A DNA stretch of 64,000 nucleotides from Cervus elaphus (GCF_910594005.1 NC_057829.1:61859001-61923000); one strand, 5' to 3'; numbered from the stretch's first letter, positions 46,051-60,500 are shown. The notes: a model not told the origin generated them from the letters alone. A program made the numbers and translations.

Positions 46051-46512
46051 GTCTTTTCATTTTATGGTTTCCTTTGCTGTGCCAAAGCTTTTAAGTTACT
46101 AGGTCTCATTTATTTTTATTACTCTAGGAGGTGGGTCAAAAAGGGTCTTGCTGTGATTTATGTCGGAGTATTCTGCCTGTTTTCTTCTAAGAGTTTTAGA
46201 GCGACTGGCCTTATATTTAGTTCTTTAATCCATTTTATTTTTGTGTATGGTGTTACGGAATGTTCTAATTTCATTCTCTTACATGTAGCTGTCCAGTTTT
46301 TCCAGCACCACTTACTGAAGAGGCTGTCTTTTCTCCCCTGTGCATTCTTGCCTCCCTTGCCAAAGACATGGTGACTGTGGGTGTGTGGGTTTATCTCTGG
46401 GCTTTCTATCTTGTTCCATTGGTCTATATTTGTTTTTGTGCCAGTAGCATACTGTCTTAATTACTGTAGCTTTGTAGTATAGTCTGAAGTCAGAGTTGTC
46501 TTCCATTTCTGA

Positions 46513-48034
46513 GGATGGACCCCAGAAAATAAAGCCCAAAGTCTCAGATTCTGACACTGCCAAAAGCAGAACAAAATTAACATAGTAAATCTGAATTTTG
46601 GGGGGGGGGCTCCACTGTTCTAGTTGCCCTGAAATCAAATGAACCTTGCACTGATGAATATGCCCAATTCTCCTTCTCCCCACTGTAGACACACAAAAGG
46701 GCACTGACTTTCCTAACAGATGTTTCAAGCACCTGAAGTTTCTGGATCAAGATTAATTCTTGCCTCTGCATCAAGCTAACTTGCATTTGAAGCCTATTTC
46801 CCAAAGGATATGGAGTTTAACATATCATGAACACATACCTTTCTAGGTCACCTGTTCTTTCCACTTTTGAAAGAAACAAAGCTCCTAGGAAAATACACCA
46901 TGATAAGCAAGTTGCTTCAAACTTTGAGGACATCAATCCTGGGCAGTTGGGCAATTCTACCCATACTTATTTCATGTGACACTTTCTACTGTATGTGCTT
47001 GCATTCCTGAGAATGGAAACAGGAAAGGGCTGGGCCGGCTTAATTTGACCCACCTTGTGTCCAGAAGCATAACAAAGGGTGTCATGGTTAGACCACCTTT
47101 CAAACCTAATAGCCACCTCTTTTGACCTTTCTTCCTTGCTCTCCAATTCCAGACTTTCTGTGAACAAGACATGTCAACAGCGCCACCTCTGGGCAGCATG
47201 TGATTCCTCTCGCCTTCCTAGCCCCAAATCAGCAGAAGAAATGCCCTAATTTGGGGGCAATGGATCAAGTTGACACTGAGTTCCCTGAGAGGATGAGAGG
47301 AATCGTGCACAGGGTCTCTTGGGAGCCATTTCCAATGTGGAGATTTTGAGATAAGAAAAATTGTCAATCCAATGCCAGGGGACAAGCACAGTTCCTTATA
47401 CCTGGGGATGGGAAAGAGCGTGCGGTTCTTTGCATCTTGATTCCTACTGGGAAAGCACAAGGAGTATCCTGGGCTGATGGGATAAACGATCTTAGGAGCA
47501 ATGGGAGCTCTGTACCACTCCCTTCTCTGCTCCAGACCAACAAAAGCTGGACAGTGGGAAACACATTGCTCTTCATACCACAGCTTGATCCATTTGTCTG
47601 GGGATAAAGAATGGGAGGATGAGGAAGGTAGGTGATCAGGCTGTGGAGAAGGGCTCAGTGAACACCCTACTGAATCAATGAACAAAGCTGCTGGGAGAAA
47701 CCTGTACCCTGGGGCAGGCTGGGGCAGCCAGTGCTGCAATTCCCCTTTAGTCTGAGTCCTTGGTGCTCAACCACGGCTCTGCAGACCAACTTCAGAGCAT
47801 TCACTGCCACTCTGGATGCTCCAAATGTCACCTTCTAACTGGGACGTTAGTTGGAAGTTGGGAAGACCTCTCAAACAGGGGGGTCAAGATCCAAAGCCCG
47901 ACCCAGGGCTATCATGCTATGCCCCAGACTGGATACCGGAACTGGTAGGGAAGCAGTCAAGCCACTGGAGCCAATGACTAGGCACTGTTCTTATACCTGA
48001 GGGAGGCAGGAGATGAAACACGGCGTTTCTAGGG
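46513..48034. other. Intergenic spacer downstream of RRP12
   Basis: Unique-looking sequence with a G-run at 46601-46609. No gene or clear repeat is recognised. Confidence 0.45.
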
Positions 48035-48565
48035 ACAACACATGGTGTTGTATCTTTATTCTGTGTCTGGTCACAGCAAATCTCACACACTCAGAACTGC
48101 AGCCAGGCTGAGTGCCACGGGGCTACAAGCAGGTGGAGGAAAGGAAGACCGTCTATCTACTCTGTTGTTTGCAAACAGCTCTGGATGGAAAGCACAGATG
48201 CCCCACTAGGCACTCGGAGGTGACGAAGCCACATTCCCATCTCCAGACCCCAGAGGCATCTCTGAAGGGAGACAGAGTCTCACTTGGAGTTTCCAAAATC
48301 CAGGGCACCTGTGGAACCCGAGCCTGGTTCCAACAAGTCACTCTGAGTCCAGGCTCCACTGCTGACGGGAGCATCTGGAGCTGATGTCAAGGCAGTCTGG
48401 GGGCTGAAAAGGGCCTCAGGCTGGACCACAGAGCAGCCCAGGGAGGAAAGGGGCCCTGGGGCTCAGGGCCGACGATCCTTCCTGCGGAGCTTGTGTCCCA
48501 CCTGGGAGCCCCGCTGAGCAGCTCTCACCAGGCCCTTGAATTGCCCCTGTAGCTTCATCTTCTTC
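48035..48565 (-). CDS. RRP12: RRP12 terminal exon and 3' UTR
   Basis: The coding part is 48463-48565 (KKMKLQGQFKGLVRAAQRGS through KLRRKDRRP, then TGA). The acceptor is CTTGCAG. The 3' UTR runs left to about 48035, just past the AATAAA. The C-terminus is very basic, as expected for a nucleolar protein. Confidence 0.94.
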
Positions 48566-51500
48566 CTGCAAGAACAAGGAATAGGAGGGTCATGTCTCCC
48601 TGAGACCAGGCAGTCCCGCTTCCCTTAATGTCAGAAGATAGCCCCCGACCCCGACACCAGTTTGAACAAGGAGAAGGGGAGCTGCCAGGAGGTGGGCAGC
48701 ATGTGATCAGCACAGAGCATGCCCTTTGTGTTTAACAGAGCAGTTCAAGTCAATAATACTTGAAGGTGCACGTGAACAAGTAAAAACAGAAAACTGGAAG
48801 AGACTTGAGCAGTCGAGTGGACAGTGTAATAAGCGCATGCCAGCCCAGCCTGCACACACCGTACCTGCGGTTGAGCTTGGTTCTGTTGAGGGGGATGTAG
48901 GCGTAGGGGTCGAGCCGACCCTTCTTCTTCACATCACCCTTTGCTTTCTGCTCACCAGAGAAATAGAGTCAGTCGGGAGTGTGGGTTTCCCTTTCCACCC
49001 TTGCCCCTGTTGTGACAGGCCGTGTCCTCCCTTCCCGTCATTCTCTGCCTCAGGTGGCACCCAAGAGCTCCTGCACCCCCAGACGGCCACCCATCAGAGG
49101 CCTGGACCACAAGACATCTGTGTGCCCCTAGGTGTGGCCTCATGCTGGCTCCACAAAAGGTGCCCTTGGGGTGGTGATGGACATTCTGCCCCAGAGCCCC
49201 TACCAGGGGAGCCCTCCCCCTGCCCCCAGCTCTTACCTTTGCCTTGTACTCAGCCCCGGGGATAGTCTTCTTGGCCACTGGGCGATGGATGCCAGAGCCT
49301 CCCGCTAAAGGGGGAACACAGAGGCCATGAGTCAGGCAAGGCCAGGGCACCTCCTCCTGGGAGAAGGCCACAGGCACCTTCTCAGAACGCTGCTGGGGAG
49401 ATAAGTCACAGCCAGGACCACACGGCTGTCCCCTAGCAACAAAGGACGAAGACCCTCCTCGAGAAAGGACTGGCCAGTGACTTGACAATCAGACCACTGG
49501 GCTCCTCAGGCTGATTCGAATCCACATAAACCTACCAGTGACCTCTGGGAAATATATATATTCTCGACTAACATAAAATAGCACACACTCTCCAAACTGG
49601 ACCTTCTCCATTTGTTCTAGAAGAAAGATCACAGGCTTTGAAATCAGGCAGACTGAGCTTCAACTCCAGGCAAGACTCTTAACTTCCTGGAGCCTCTTAG
49701 GCTTATTTGTCAAATGAGGCACTAAGGCTGGATCTCAATTCAGCTTCACAGCAACACCATGAGATAGAAAGGCAGCTCTCATCCCATTGTACAGACATGA
49801 AAACTGAGGCTTCAAGACTGAAGTGCTTCCAAAGTCGGTGTCATTTCCAGTCTGGACTTCCACACAGTCATGGATGGAATCCCATAGTGCTGACTGAGGA
49901 CAGCTCTCTGAGATGACCCAGATGATCCTCCTTTACAGGTAAGAGCCAGAAGCTCAGAGAGGTGGCATGACCAGGCCAAGGTCACACAGCTGAGAGCAGC
50001 TGGGCAAGCAGTCCTGAACCCAGGCTCCTGCTGCATTGTATGCTACTACCACTTCTTCACCACACCTTCTTAGAGCAGAGGAGGTGAGCTGGGATGTGGC
50101 CTGCGGGGCCAAGAAGTGGAAGGAGCCATGGCATTCTTCTACTGGTTGATGCCATGGGGCTGTGAGCAAACACTTGCTACTGGGATCGGGGACTTCCTAC
50201 ACAAGGCCCTAGAACTCCAGATGCAGAGCAAGGGCCTGGGAGCAGGGACCCTGCAGGGGCTGCCTGGGGGGATGGAGGCAGAGGTGAGACCTCCCCTGGC
50301 TTTGGGCAGCCACCTTGGTACCTCTAGCAGCTACTCCAGGAGCTCAGGAACAACTGCACAGGGGGACTCCCTGGGCAGGCCTCTCAACTGCCACCCCCAG
50401 CACAGGACTAATCTGGCCTGACCCAAGGCCGCATAAGAGACACCCCTCAGAAGGGTGGGCTGCAAGTCTCAGAAAATCTTGGGTGGGTGGGCTTAGAGGC
50501 TTCCCAGAGGGGCTGGGGGATCTGTACACAGATCTAACCCCCAGGTCCCCTGGTCCTCAGCCCAGTCTTAGGTGACGTATCAGGCAAACTTTGCTGGTGT
50601 CACCTGAGTGCAACCAGGCCTTGCAATCTCTTGGCTCTCCCTGCAACACACTCAGCCTAGTGCAGATGACAGTGCACCTGCTCCAACAGAGAAGACAGGA
50701 AGCCTCACCTTGGTACTGAGGGGGCATCTCCAGCTCTTCGTCATCAGCCTCTTTCTGCTTAAGCTTCTGGTGCTTTTTCTATAAAGAAGCAACAAGCAAA
50801 GTTCATGAACAAGGGGACATGATCATACTCGCTAAGGGCAGCAGTAAAAGCAGTCATCGCCTGCATTAGCAGAAAAGGTTCCCTGCCAAGCACTTGATCC
50901 CCCACTTACAGATGATGACACTGAAGCTCAGAGAGGGCAAGTAACCACGCAAGGTCACACAGCTAGGCAGTGCAGACGTGGGCTTACACTTTTAACAACC
51001 CCTGTGACCTTGGGCAGGCTGCTTACCTACCTCTGGAAACAGGAATGATAGAGTCCCCACCTCCTGGGAGGATCAGTGAGGCGACACATGGGGCCCTTGG
51101 CACTCCCCAGCGGTAGGTACCCGACCCCACGTGGAGCCGGCCCGTGGCAGCTCGGAGGCTGGCTACTGCCCCTGCTGCCTGCACAGCATATGCCCTCGGG
51201 GGAGAGACAAGGGACCGTCTCTCTCCCTTCCTGGTGACAGCGCAGCCAACACCGAAGGAAGCACCAGGTGCTTCAGGGGACCCGAGCGCCCACCATGCCC
51301 TGCAAAGGGGTTGGCCGTGACATCGCAAGCTCCAGACTGCCTGCTATGCGCACTCCCAAGGCTCCACTGAGAAGTCAGGAAGCAAGGCAGGTGACTCTGT
51401 GGAGCAGGGAGATGGCGAGAAGCTATGAGGCCCAAGGCTTAGGTCTGAGGGCCCCGGCCCTGTAGCAGCAGGAATGACTACTCACACTCTTGACGCCTAC

Positions 51501-54500
51501 GTCTTCCATCAGGTCAACCATCTCCTCATCCTCCCCTGGAGCCAAAAAGAGAGAGGTCTGTGATCATGCAGGGACCTCCCCACTCCGTCTTCCCGAAGCC
51601 CACAAATTTCAACCTGCCTCCTCCCGGCTCGTCAGGCTGCGGGGGCTGCCAACTGCAGCCCCAGGAGACTGGTCCTGTGGAGGACGAGATCCTGACTCCT
51701 GCCCTATCCTCCTCCCCATCCTGGGCCCCCTGGACAAAAGTCCCTCCAGGAAGTGGTGACCCGACTTCTAAAGTAAATACAGCTTTTTCTTTGGATACTC
51801 TAAGAAAGTGCCAGGTTTCCCGGGGAGCCAGGCACTCCTGCATACACTCCACTTCTCTAGGAAGACTGCCAGTTCCCCTACTTGAGAATCTTTCACCTCC
51901 CCATGTGTGGGGACATAAAGAAGCGTGAACCAACAAAAAGCTCAGGCAACAAAAATAAAGATAAATAAATTAAGCTCCATTAAAAATGTTACACTTGTGT
52001 GTGTCAAAGATGAAGGTCCCAGGATGAAAAGGCAGCCTGGAGGATACGAAAGTATTTACAAATCATACATCTGATAAACGGTTACTCTCCAAGATAGTAA
52101 AAGATTGTGAAAAGAAGAGAAGCGAAAAGCAAAGAAGAAAAGGAAAGATATACCCATTTGAATGCAGAGTTCCAAAGAACAGCAAAGAGAGATAAGAAAG
52201 CCTTCCTCAGTGATCAATGCAAAGAAATAGAGGAAAACAATAGAATAGGAAAGACTAGAGATCTCTTCAAGAAAATTAGAGATACCAAGGGAACATTTCA
52301 TGTAAAGATGTGCTCAATAAAGGACAGAAATGGTATGGACCTAACAGAAGTAGAAGATATTAAGAAGAGGTGGCAAAAATACACAGAACTATACAAAAAA
52401 GATCTTCACAACCCAGATAATCATGATGGTGTGATCACTCACCTAGAGCCAGACATCCTGTAATGTGAAGTCAAGTGGGCCTTAGGAAGTTATCACTATG
52501 AACAAAGCTAGTGGAAGTGATGGAATTCCAGTTGAGCTATTTCAAATCCTAAAAGATGATGCTATGCAAGTGCTGCACTCAATATGTCAGCAAATTTAGA
52601 AAACTCAGCAGTGGTCACAGGACTGGAAAAGGTCAGTTTTCATTCCAATCACAAAGAAATGCAATGCCAAAGAATACTCAAACTACTGCACAATTGCACT
52701 CATCTCACACGCTAGTAAAGTAATGCTCAAAATTCTCCAAGCCAGGCTTCAACAATACATGAACCGTGAACTTCCAGATGGTCAAGCTGGTTTTAGAAAA
52801 GGCAGAGGAACCAGAGATCAAATTGCCAACATCCACTGGATCATCAAAAAAGCAAGAGAGTTTCAGAAAACATCTATTTCTGCTTTATTGACTATGCCAA
52901 AGCCTTTGACTGAAGCAACAGTTAGAACTGGACATGGAACAACAGACTGGTTCAAAATAGGAAAAGGAGTATGTCAAGGCTGTATATTGTCAACCTGCTT
53001 ATTTAACTTATATGCAGAGTACATCATGAGAAATGCTCGGCTGGAGGAAGCACAAGCTGAAATCAAGATTGCTGGGAGAAATATCAATAACCTCAGATAT
53101 GCAGATGACACCACCATTATGGCAGAAAGTGAAGAAGAACTAAAGAGCCTCTTGATGAAAGGGAAAGAGGAGAGTGAAAAAGTTGGCTTAAAGCTCAACA
53201 TTCAGAAAACTAAGATCATGGCATCCAGTCCCATCACTTCATGGCAAATAGATGGGGAAACAGTGGAAACAGTGGCTGACTTTTTTGGGTTCCAAAATCA
53301 CTGCAGATGGTGATTGCAGCCATGAAATTAAAAGATACTTACTCCTTGGAAGGAAAGTTATGACCAACCTAGACAGCATATTAAAAAGCAGAGACATTAC
53401 TTTGTCAACAAAGGTCCATCTAGTCAAGGCTATGGTTTTTCCAGTAGTCGTGTATGGATGTGAGAGTTGGACTATAAAGAAAGCTGAGCACAGAAGAATT
53501 GATGCTTTTGAATGTGGTATTGGAGAAGACTCTTGAGAGTCCATTGGACTGCAAGGAGATCCAACCAGTCCATCCTAAAGGAAATCAGTCCTGGGTGTTC
53601 ATTGGAAGGACTGATCTTGAAGCTGAAACGCCAATATTTTGGCCACCTGATTCAAAGAGCTGACTCATTTGAAAAGACCCTGATGTTGGGAAGGATTGAA
53701 GGCAGGAGGAGAAGGGGACAACAGAGGATGAGATGGCTGGATGGCATCACCGACTCAATGGACATGAGTTTGGGTAAACTCCGGGAGTTAGTGATGAACA
53801 GGGAGGCCTGGCGTGCTGCGGTCCATGGGGTCGCAAAGAGTCGGACACGACTGAGAGACTGAACTGAACTGAACTCCACGATAGAGAAAGAACTTCTACA
53901 GCTAAATAGGAAACAAACAACCCAATTCAAAAATGCACAAAGGACTCGAGTAGACATTTCTTCGAAAAGACAAATGGACAACAAACATGAAAAGACGCTA
54001 AACATCACTAATCATTGAGGAAATACAAATCAAAACTACCATGAGATACCACTTCAAACACTCCAAGATGTATACTATCAACAAAATACGAAACAGCAAG
54101 TGTTGGTGAGGATGTGCAGGAATGTAAAACGGTACAGTTGTTGAAGAAAACAGTATGGCAGTTCCTCAAAAAATTAAAGACAGAACTACCACATGATCCA
54201 CTTCTGGGCATATACCCAAGAGAATTGAAAGCAGGATCCTGAAGGGATATTTGTACATTTATGTACATAGCAGCACTATTTACAATAGTCAGAAAGTGGA
54301 AGCAATGCTTATGTCCACTATTGGATGATGAACAAACAAAATGCGGTCTAGATGTACAACAGAACAAGGTCAGCCTTCAAAAAGAAGGAAATTCTGACAC
54401 GAGCTATGACATGGACGAACCTTGAGGACATTATGCTAAGTGAAATAAGCCAGTCACAAAAGCACAAACATTGAATGATTCCACTTATATGAGGTACCTC

Positions 54501-57500
54501 AATTCATATTCAAATTCACATTAATTCAGACAAAAACCAGAATGGTGGCTGTCAGGGGCTGGGGGAGGGGGAAGCGGGGAGTTGCCATTTCACGTGAACA
54601 AGAGTTTCAGTTTTGCGAGATGAAGAGTTCTGGAGACGGGCTGTGCAACAATGTGAGTGAACGGTACACTTCAAAAATAGTTAGGGAATTCCCTGGTGGT
54701 CCAGTGGTTAGAACTCTGTGCTTCCACCACAAGGGGCATGGGTTCCATCTCTGGTTGGGGAACTCAGATCCTGCATGTCACGTGGTGCAGCAGGAAGGAA
54801 AAAAAAAAAAAAGAAAAACACAAGAGAGAGAACTTTGAAATTGATCAGCTGGAAGGAAGACAAAGTGAACTGAACCCAATGTCACAGGAAGCGTGTGACC
54901 AAGTATGGAACCTGGGTGGTCCCTGGGCTTGTGGGGAGTTCTGAGGGAACACAGCTAAGGCCAAGGGACTGTGGGAAGGCCACATTAAGGACTTGCACTT
55001 GATCTTAGAGTGGAGAGGGTCTGGGAAGATGGAGGGGGGGCCGAGGCGGGGCACATTCAGTGTCAGGAATCCATGCAAGAAGGGAGCAAGGAGATGGGAT
55101 ACACTGAGATGAGAAGGGGGCAGTGAGAGGCCAGATCAGGAGAGAATTAGTGTCTCCACATCCACCCCCAGCAAGTCTACCATTTCATCTTTACAACCAC
55201 CCTCTGAGGTCAGTGCTGGTGTTACACCCACTGTGGGGTGAGGAAACTGAGGCACAGGGAGGTTAAGGGACTGTCCACCGTCACATAGCTGGTCAGTCTA
55301 GCGGCACGGGCAGCGGTGACAGCGCTAGTTGAGAGGCTGCAGTATGCCGGCGGTGAGAACCAAAATAAAGAGGAAGACGTAAATTTTAGAAGACCTAGGC
55401 TTTTGTGATCTTACGTGATACGGAGAGAGAAATGTGCAGAGAGGGAACAGGAAAGACCAAACAGGACTTGGAGGTGTTACACCTGAGCTGCCCTGGACAA
55501 CAGGAGACAGTGACTCGGGAAGTTGGGAGGGGCTGGCTCTTTTCAAGCTCTAAATGAACTTCCAGACCTCAGCCAAGTTTACACTTGGAATTTAAAAAAA
55601 AATTTTTTTTTAGAGGAGGAGGATAAGCAAATAGAACAAAACAGAAGAGAGATCAAGAGAGTGTATGACACAGGCTAAGAGGAAGTACTGCCTTTTGAAA
55701 GTTTTGTTTGAATTATGAAGTATTGAATAAGTAGCTGAGTTACAACATAAAAAGATTTCTTAATGTGGTCAGCAAAGTTTGAGAAACTCAAAAAACTTGA
55801 GAAACAAAAAAAAGTTGCCTGAGATACAAGCTCCTTATATCTGTTTTCACCTATGCTTCCCCAAAGATGGTCACTGACTGAATGACCAGATGAGTGAATG
55901 GACGCATAAGCAAATGCATGCAGCCTTGGCCCCTCCCGCGGGGGCACCCACCTTTGGCGCCTTCCTCTTCCTCCATCTTGGCGTTGGCATCCTCCTCCTC
56001 TCGGATGATCAACCGGCCATCGGCGCTCACCTTGAAGCCGTGGTCCTTCTTCTTGCCCCGGCCCGGCCCAGGCTGCGTGGCTGGTGGGGCAGAGTCAGGC
56101 GGTGAAGAGGTGGCAGGCCAGTCCTAACTTGCTCACACCCTCATCATAACCCTCAAGGCCCAGGTCTGTGCCTTGGGTGGGAACCCGCAGCACAACCGTG
56201 TGTGTATGTGAGAGGTGAGGGTGCCCGCTGGCCTCCCTAGAGGCCATCCTACTTCCGAACTTGGCCCGAGGCAAGCCTGTCCTCTGCGCCCATGGGCCAG
56301 CCACTTCTTGCTCACCCAGGACTCGCTGGGCCACCTTGGGGTCCAGGAAGTTGAGGGGCTCGTCCCCGCCTCCCTCCTTCAGCCACGCCCGGCTCCTCTG
56401 GCGGGCCAGTCTCCGCTGCTCCTTGCCCCGACTCCGCTCCTCCTCCTCATCTTCCTCATCCTCGGAGTCGGCCAAAATCTCCTCGATGCTAAGGATAGAG
56501 AAGCCCCAAGTCAGGGAGCTCCAGGAGAGGCAGGGTGGCTGGGCACGGCCTGGGCAGGCTTCAGGCGGGGGGAGACCAGGTCCCCAGGACCTAGCCACAG
56601 GGCTCACCTGTCGCCTTTGCCCTGGACGGGTTCCTCCTCCTCCTCTTCTTCCTCTTCCACGGAGGCCTGGTTGAGGGCCCGGTGTTTCTTGGCCCGGGAC
56701 TCTGCTTTCCGGATGTTTACCAGGACTTTGTGGTACTCCTCTGGCAGCAGTTTCTTCACCAGCTCGAACCTGGGGGGTGAGGGGGACACACAGGTGAGCA
56801 GTGAGGTGCTGCGGACAGACAGTGTGGTCCAGAGTGAGGGGTCCAGCCGGAGCCCTTCCAGTGCCCTGGCCCAGTGCCTTCTTGGCAGCGGTCCTGGTGG
56901 GACTGGAAGTCCCTCCACTTCTCCCCCGCTCCCTCCCGGTCAGGGCACAGACCCGAACTTGCGGATGAACTTGGTGAACAGGTTCCGAAGCTTCATGCGG
57001 AAGTGCCGCCGCATGTCGTCTGAGAGCTTTCCGATGGCGCCCATCTGCGGGGCAGAGCGCAGGATTGAGGGGAGGAGGCACCCGGCCCGGTTTGTCCCCC
57101 ACCCCACGGGCTTCCCCTGGTTCCACGCTTCCTGTCTGCTTCTCTGTATTAATCTCTGGCTGGACCTCTCTCCAGCCTTCATGAGGTCTGGACTGAGAAC
57201 CGTGTGGCCAGCAGGTGTCATCTGCGGTGTCCCTCATGGGGCTCCTCTCAAGCTTGTATTGACCCCTGTCACTCACAGACAAGTCACCGCCTAGACCGTT
57301 CCGCCAATCCATGGCCCCAGTTAGGTGGCAGGCTTTAGCGGGAGGGGGTAGGCTGTCCTGCCTCTCATCTGCCCCTTCTTGCCTTGACCCAACCCAAGGC
57401 CAGATGCAAAGGCAATTGAGAGCCCTGATGTGACTCAACCCAGCTGCAAGTGGGAAAGTGAGGTGGCGGGCGCAGGGGACAGTGGGCTCAGAAGACAGTC

Positions 57501-60500
57501 CCAGCTTGCTGCACCCCTTGTGCCCAACAGGAGGGGGCCAGGGACCCAGCACCAGAGGGTTCTTCAGGGACCCGATACCAGCAGGGGCATCCAAAGGAGT
57601 CTTCTCAAACCCAGAAGATCACAATGAAGAGGGAAAATGCAAAGGGAGCTTTGGGGGCTGCCCAAGGAAAGCCCAGACTGCAGCTCTGTTCCCAGGACTA
57701 CTCTCACCTGCGCTGTGGACAGGGGAAATCTGGCCTTGGTTGGCCATCTAAGACAAGGGGTGGCCCTACCCACTGGCCCTGCCCTGCAGAGCCCCCCCAT
57801 GCTGCTATGGAAGGGCCGTGGGGGGATGACAAGAGGCGGCCGGGGCGCTGTGCCCCTTTACCTCCACCACCAGCCCCTCCAGGGCTCCTGCACGACCTTC
57901 TGCTGCACAAGACAGCATGTGGCTAAAAAAGTGTCTGAAGCCGCCTGTCCTCAAGGCCCCACTGGGTCTCTGCCGGCAGCCCTCGGGCCATGTTGCCACG
58001 GCCGAGGGGAAGGGGACGCTCACCACCAGCTGCACGTGCTTGGCCAGGCACACCACGTCCATGACGACCACTGCCACCTTGATGAAGCCCAGCGCCGACT
58101 TCACCACGTCGCGGGTACGCGAGGCCAGGAGCAGACACACGTTCTCCAGCAGCTGCTCCACTGTGCTGGTGCCCATTAGACCTGTGGTGGCCAGAGGGCC
58201 ACTGTCAGGGACACCGGGAACCCCACGCAGACCCCAGGCCCCAGCGGGGCCAGAAGAGTGGGAGTTGACCCCTGAGGGGCTTCAGTGTGCCCGGCAAAGG
58301 ACTAGACCCTTTCCATATCTCCTCTAGTCCCTCAGCCACCCTATGAACAGGTGCTATGCTTTTCCCCTGTTTTAGAGATGAGAGAGTAAGGTTCCAGGAG
58401 AATTCTGAGTTTGTTCAGGGTTTCACAAGGCTGATAAGCAGAACCTTAACTAAGATCTGGGCAAGGGATCTAACCGCCCCCTACCCCTACCCTCCGGGAC
58501 TCTGACAGTAGAATACTGGCAGCTGCGGAAGGAGGAAGGCCGAGCTAGGCAGCAGAGAAGGTGGGAGGCAGCTGGGCTCAGGTCCAGCTCTTTATCCTCC
58601 CTCCCAGGACCACTCTCCATTCTGGCAGCCACCCTGTCCTGACTTCCTGGGCATTGTCCTACCCCGAGGGCTTCCCAGGCCTTCAAGGAAATAGCCTTTA
58701 CCTTTAAACTCGAAGAGGAGGTGGGTCAGGGCCAGGATGCTGCAGCTGACCATGGTCACTGCGCCCACGAGGCCGGGGTAAATGAGGACGAGGTAGCGCT
58801 GCAGGGCCTCTGGGGGGCAGAGAGCAGGAGGAGTTGCCGGGGCAGAGCCCCCTGTGTGCGCTGCATCATGGGCCCACCAGGAAGGAGGAATTCCAGCCAG
58901 AGAGGAGCAGCCTGCCCGGGGCCAGGGCCAGACAGCTCACACTACCTCATCTCTCTGACTAGTGGCTGAGGGGTGCCTCCTCCCCCAGGCTGGGAGCAGA
59001 GCATCCATCCCAGCCCCAGGTCACCCAGGCCTCACCTTCCTGGTTTGGGCCAAACCGAAGGAAAGCGTGGCCCATCTCCACCAGCAGCGCGAAAGCATTC
59101 TTCCGAGCTCCCACCGAGACCTCCTTGGTACAGAGGATCACCTGCCAGGACAGCCCCATTAGCACGGGCTCCCCAAGCTGGCCACCCCAGGGCTGGCAGC
59201 CTGAGGCAGAGGGACCAGGTAAGGGCGCTCATGCTCCCCGGCCACTCCCACTCCCAAATCTGCCCTCCCGGATCCCAGCAGACCTTCAGGAGCCACATTC
59301 ACACATGCACTCCATCTCTCCCACCCCCCACACCCCTCACCTCCGGGACAAGGGCACTGATGAATTCCTCATGCTCAGCCGAAAGCTTCTTCACAATATG
59401 TATGAGGCACTTCAAACGGGGCTGCAGGACAGGGCGATAACAGTCAGGACCCTCAATGCCACCTTCACCCCGGAAGCCCCCTAAAGTGTCTCCAGGCAGG
59501 TCCTCCCCCAGTGTTGCCCATCCACCCTCGGGCGGAGTGGGGCCCCTAGAGTCCTCACCCTCTTGGCGGGCGAGGAGGTGCTCCGCAGCGAGTCCAGCAG
59601 GGTCTTCTTCAGGTCGTCCAGGTGGCTCTGCACGAAGCGGGCCCCGGGGCCCTGGGGGCTGGCGCACACCTCCTCCAGCACACGGTAGGCCTTCTTCTGT
59701 ACCCCGTGGGCCTTGCTCTGGGAAGGTGTGTGATGGACAGGGTGAGAAAGGAGGCTGGGGCGGCCTCCCATCCATCCACCCGCCGCAACCGTCACTCAGG
59801 CCAGTAACACCCACAGAGCAGCCACATGAGCTGCGACCGGCCCTGGAGGGGACCCAGCAAAGCCCGCCCTCTGGAGCTTGTGACACCCCACTAGAGGGGA
59901 GGGAGACCAGAGACGGTGAGAGGTTGACTCTGGGCCAGGCAGGGGACGCCAGGGGAAGTGAAGCCCCCCTCCCTCCCTTCTGCTCTTCCAGGGACACCTC
60001 TCTGGAGGTGGGGTGACCCTGCCCTAGACGTGTGTCCGCCTGCACGTTCCACCAGGGCACTGCTCACACTGCTGGGTAACTGCTTATTACACATTGCAGT
60101 GGTGACAGTTTTCAGGAGGTCATGCTGGCCTGACTCTTGCCTGGCGGTTAGCCGCAGCAGGCAGGGGACGGGCTAAGGCCCACAAGGGCTGCTGTGTCTG
60201 GAACTCTTAAAGCCACCTAATGAGGCCTGAGTGGCAGCAGGGGGATGAGGTTGGGTGGAGTGAAGGGTAGGCCAGGCGGGGATGGGCCCAGTGAGTGAGT
60301 TAGGTCTCAGTTCTGCAAGGGGCATCTTTGAGCAGCTGAGGCCTCAACATGGCATCCACATGACAAGAATCTAGGACTAGATAGGTACAGAGGGCAGCCA
60401 TGCCACAAGAAACTAGATGAAGACCCAGTCTTGGGTGGCAGCAAGGCATAGAGACAGAGAGACATCCCCCTACACACACACACCACAAGGAGCCCCCATT

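Larger units (their letters stand above)
43467..46496 (-). mobile_element. Ruminant L1, antisense, carrying three later insertions
   Basis: One L1, 5'-truncated within ORF2, is flanked by an exact 16-base duplication TTGTCTTCCATTTCTG (43451-43466 and 46497-46512). Its parts are 43467-43801, 44053-44144, about 44356-45095 and 46051-46496. They are separated by a Bov-A chimera, a Bov-A2 and a second L1. Joining the outer parts gives continuous L1 order (TTGCTTGCAAATATCCTCTC, then GGTTTCCTTTGCTGTGCCAA). It has no intact ORF. Confidence 0.9.

Noticed and set aside
56095..57594. A 499-codon minus-strand open frame
   Set aside because: It runs through RRP12 introns and out of frame with parts of the real exons. 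Only the short in-frame stretches that coincide with exons 14-15 have homology.
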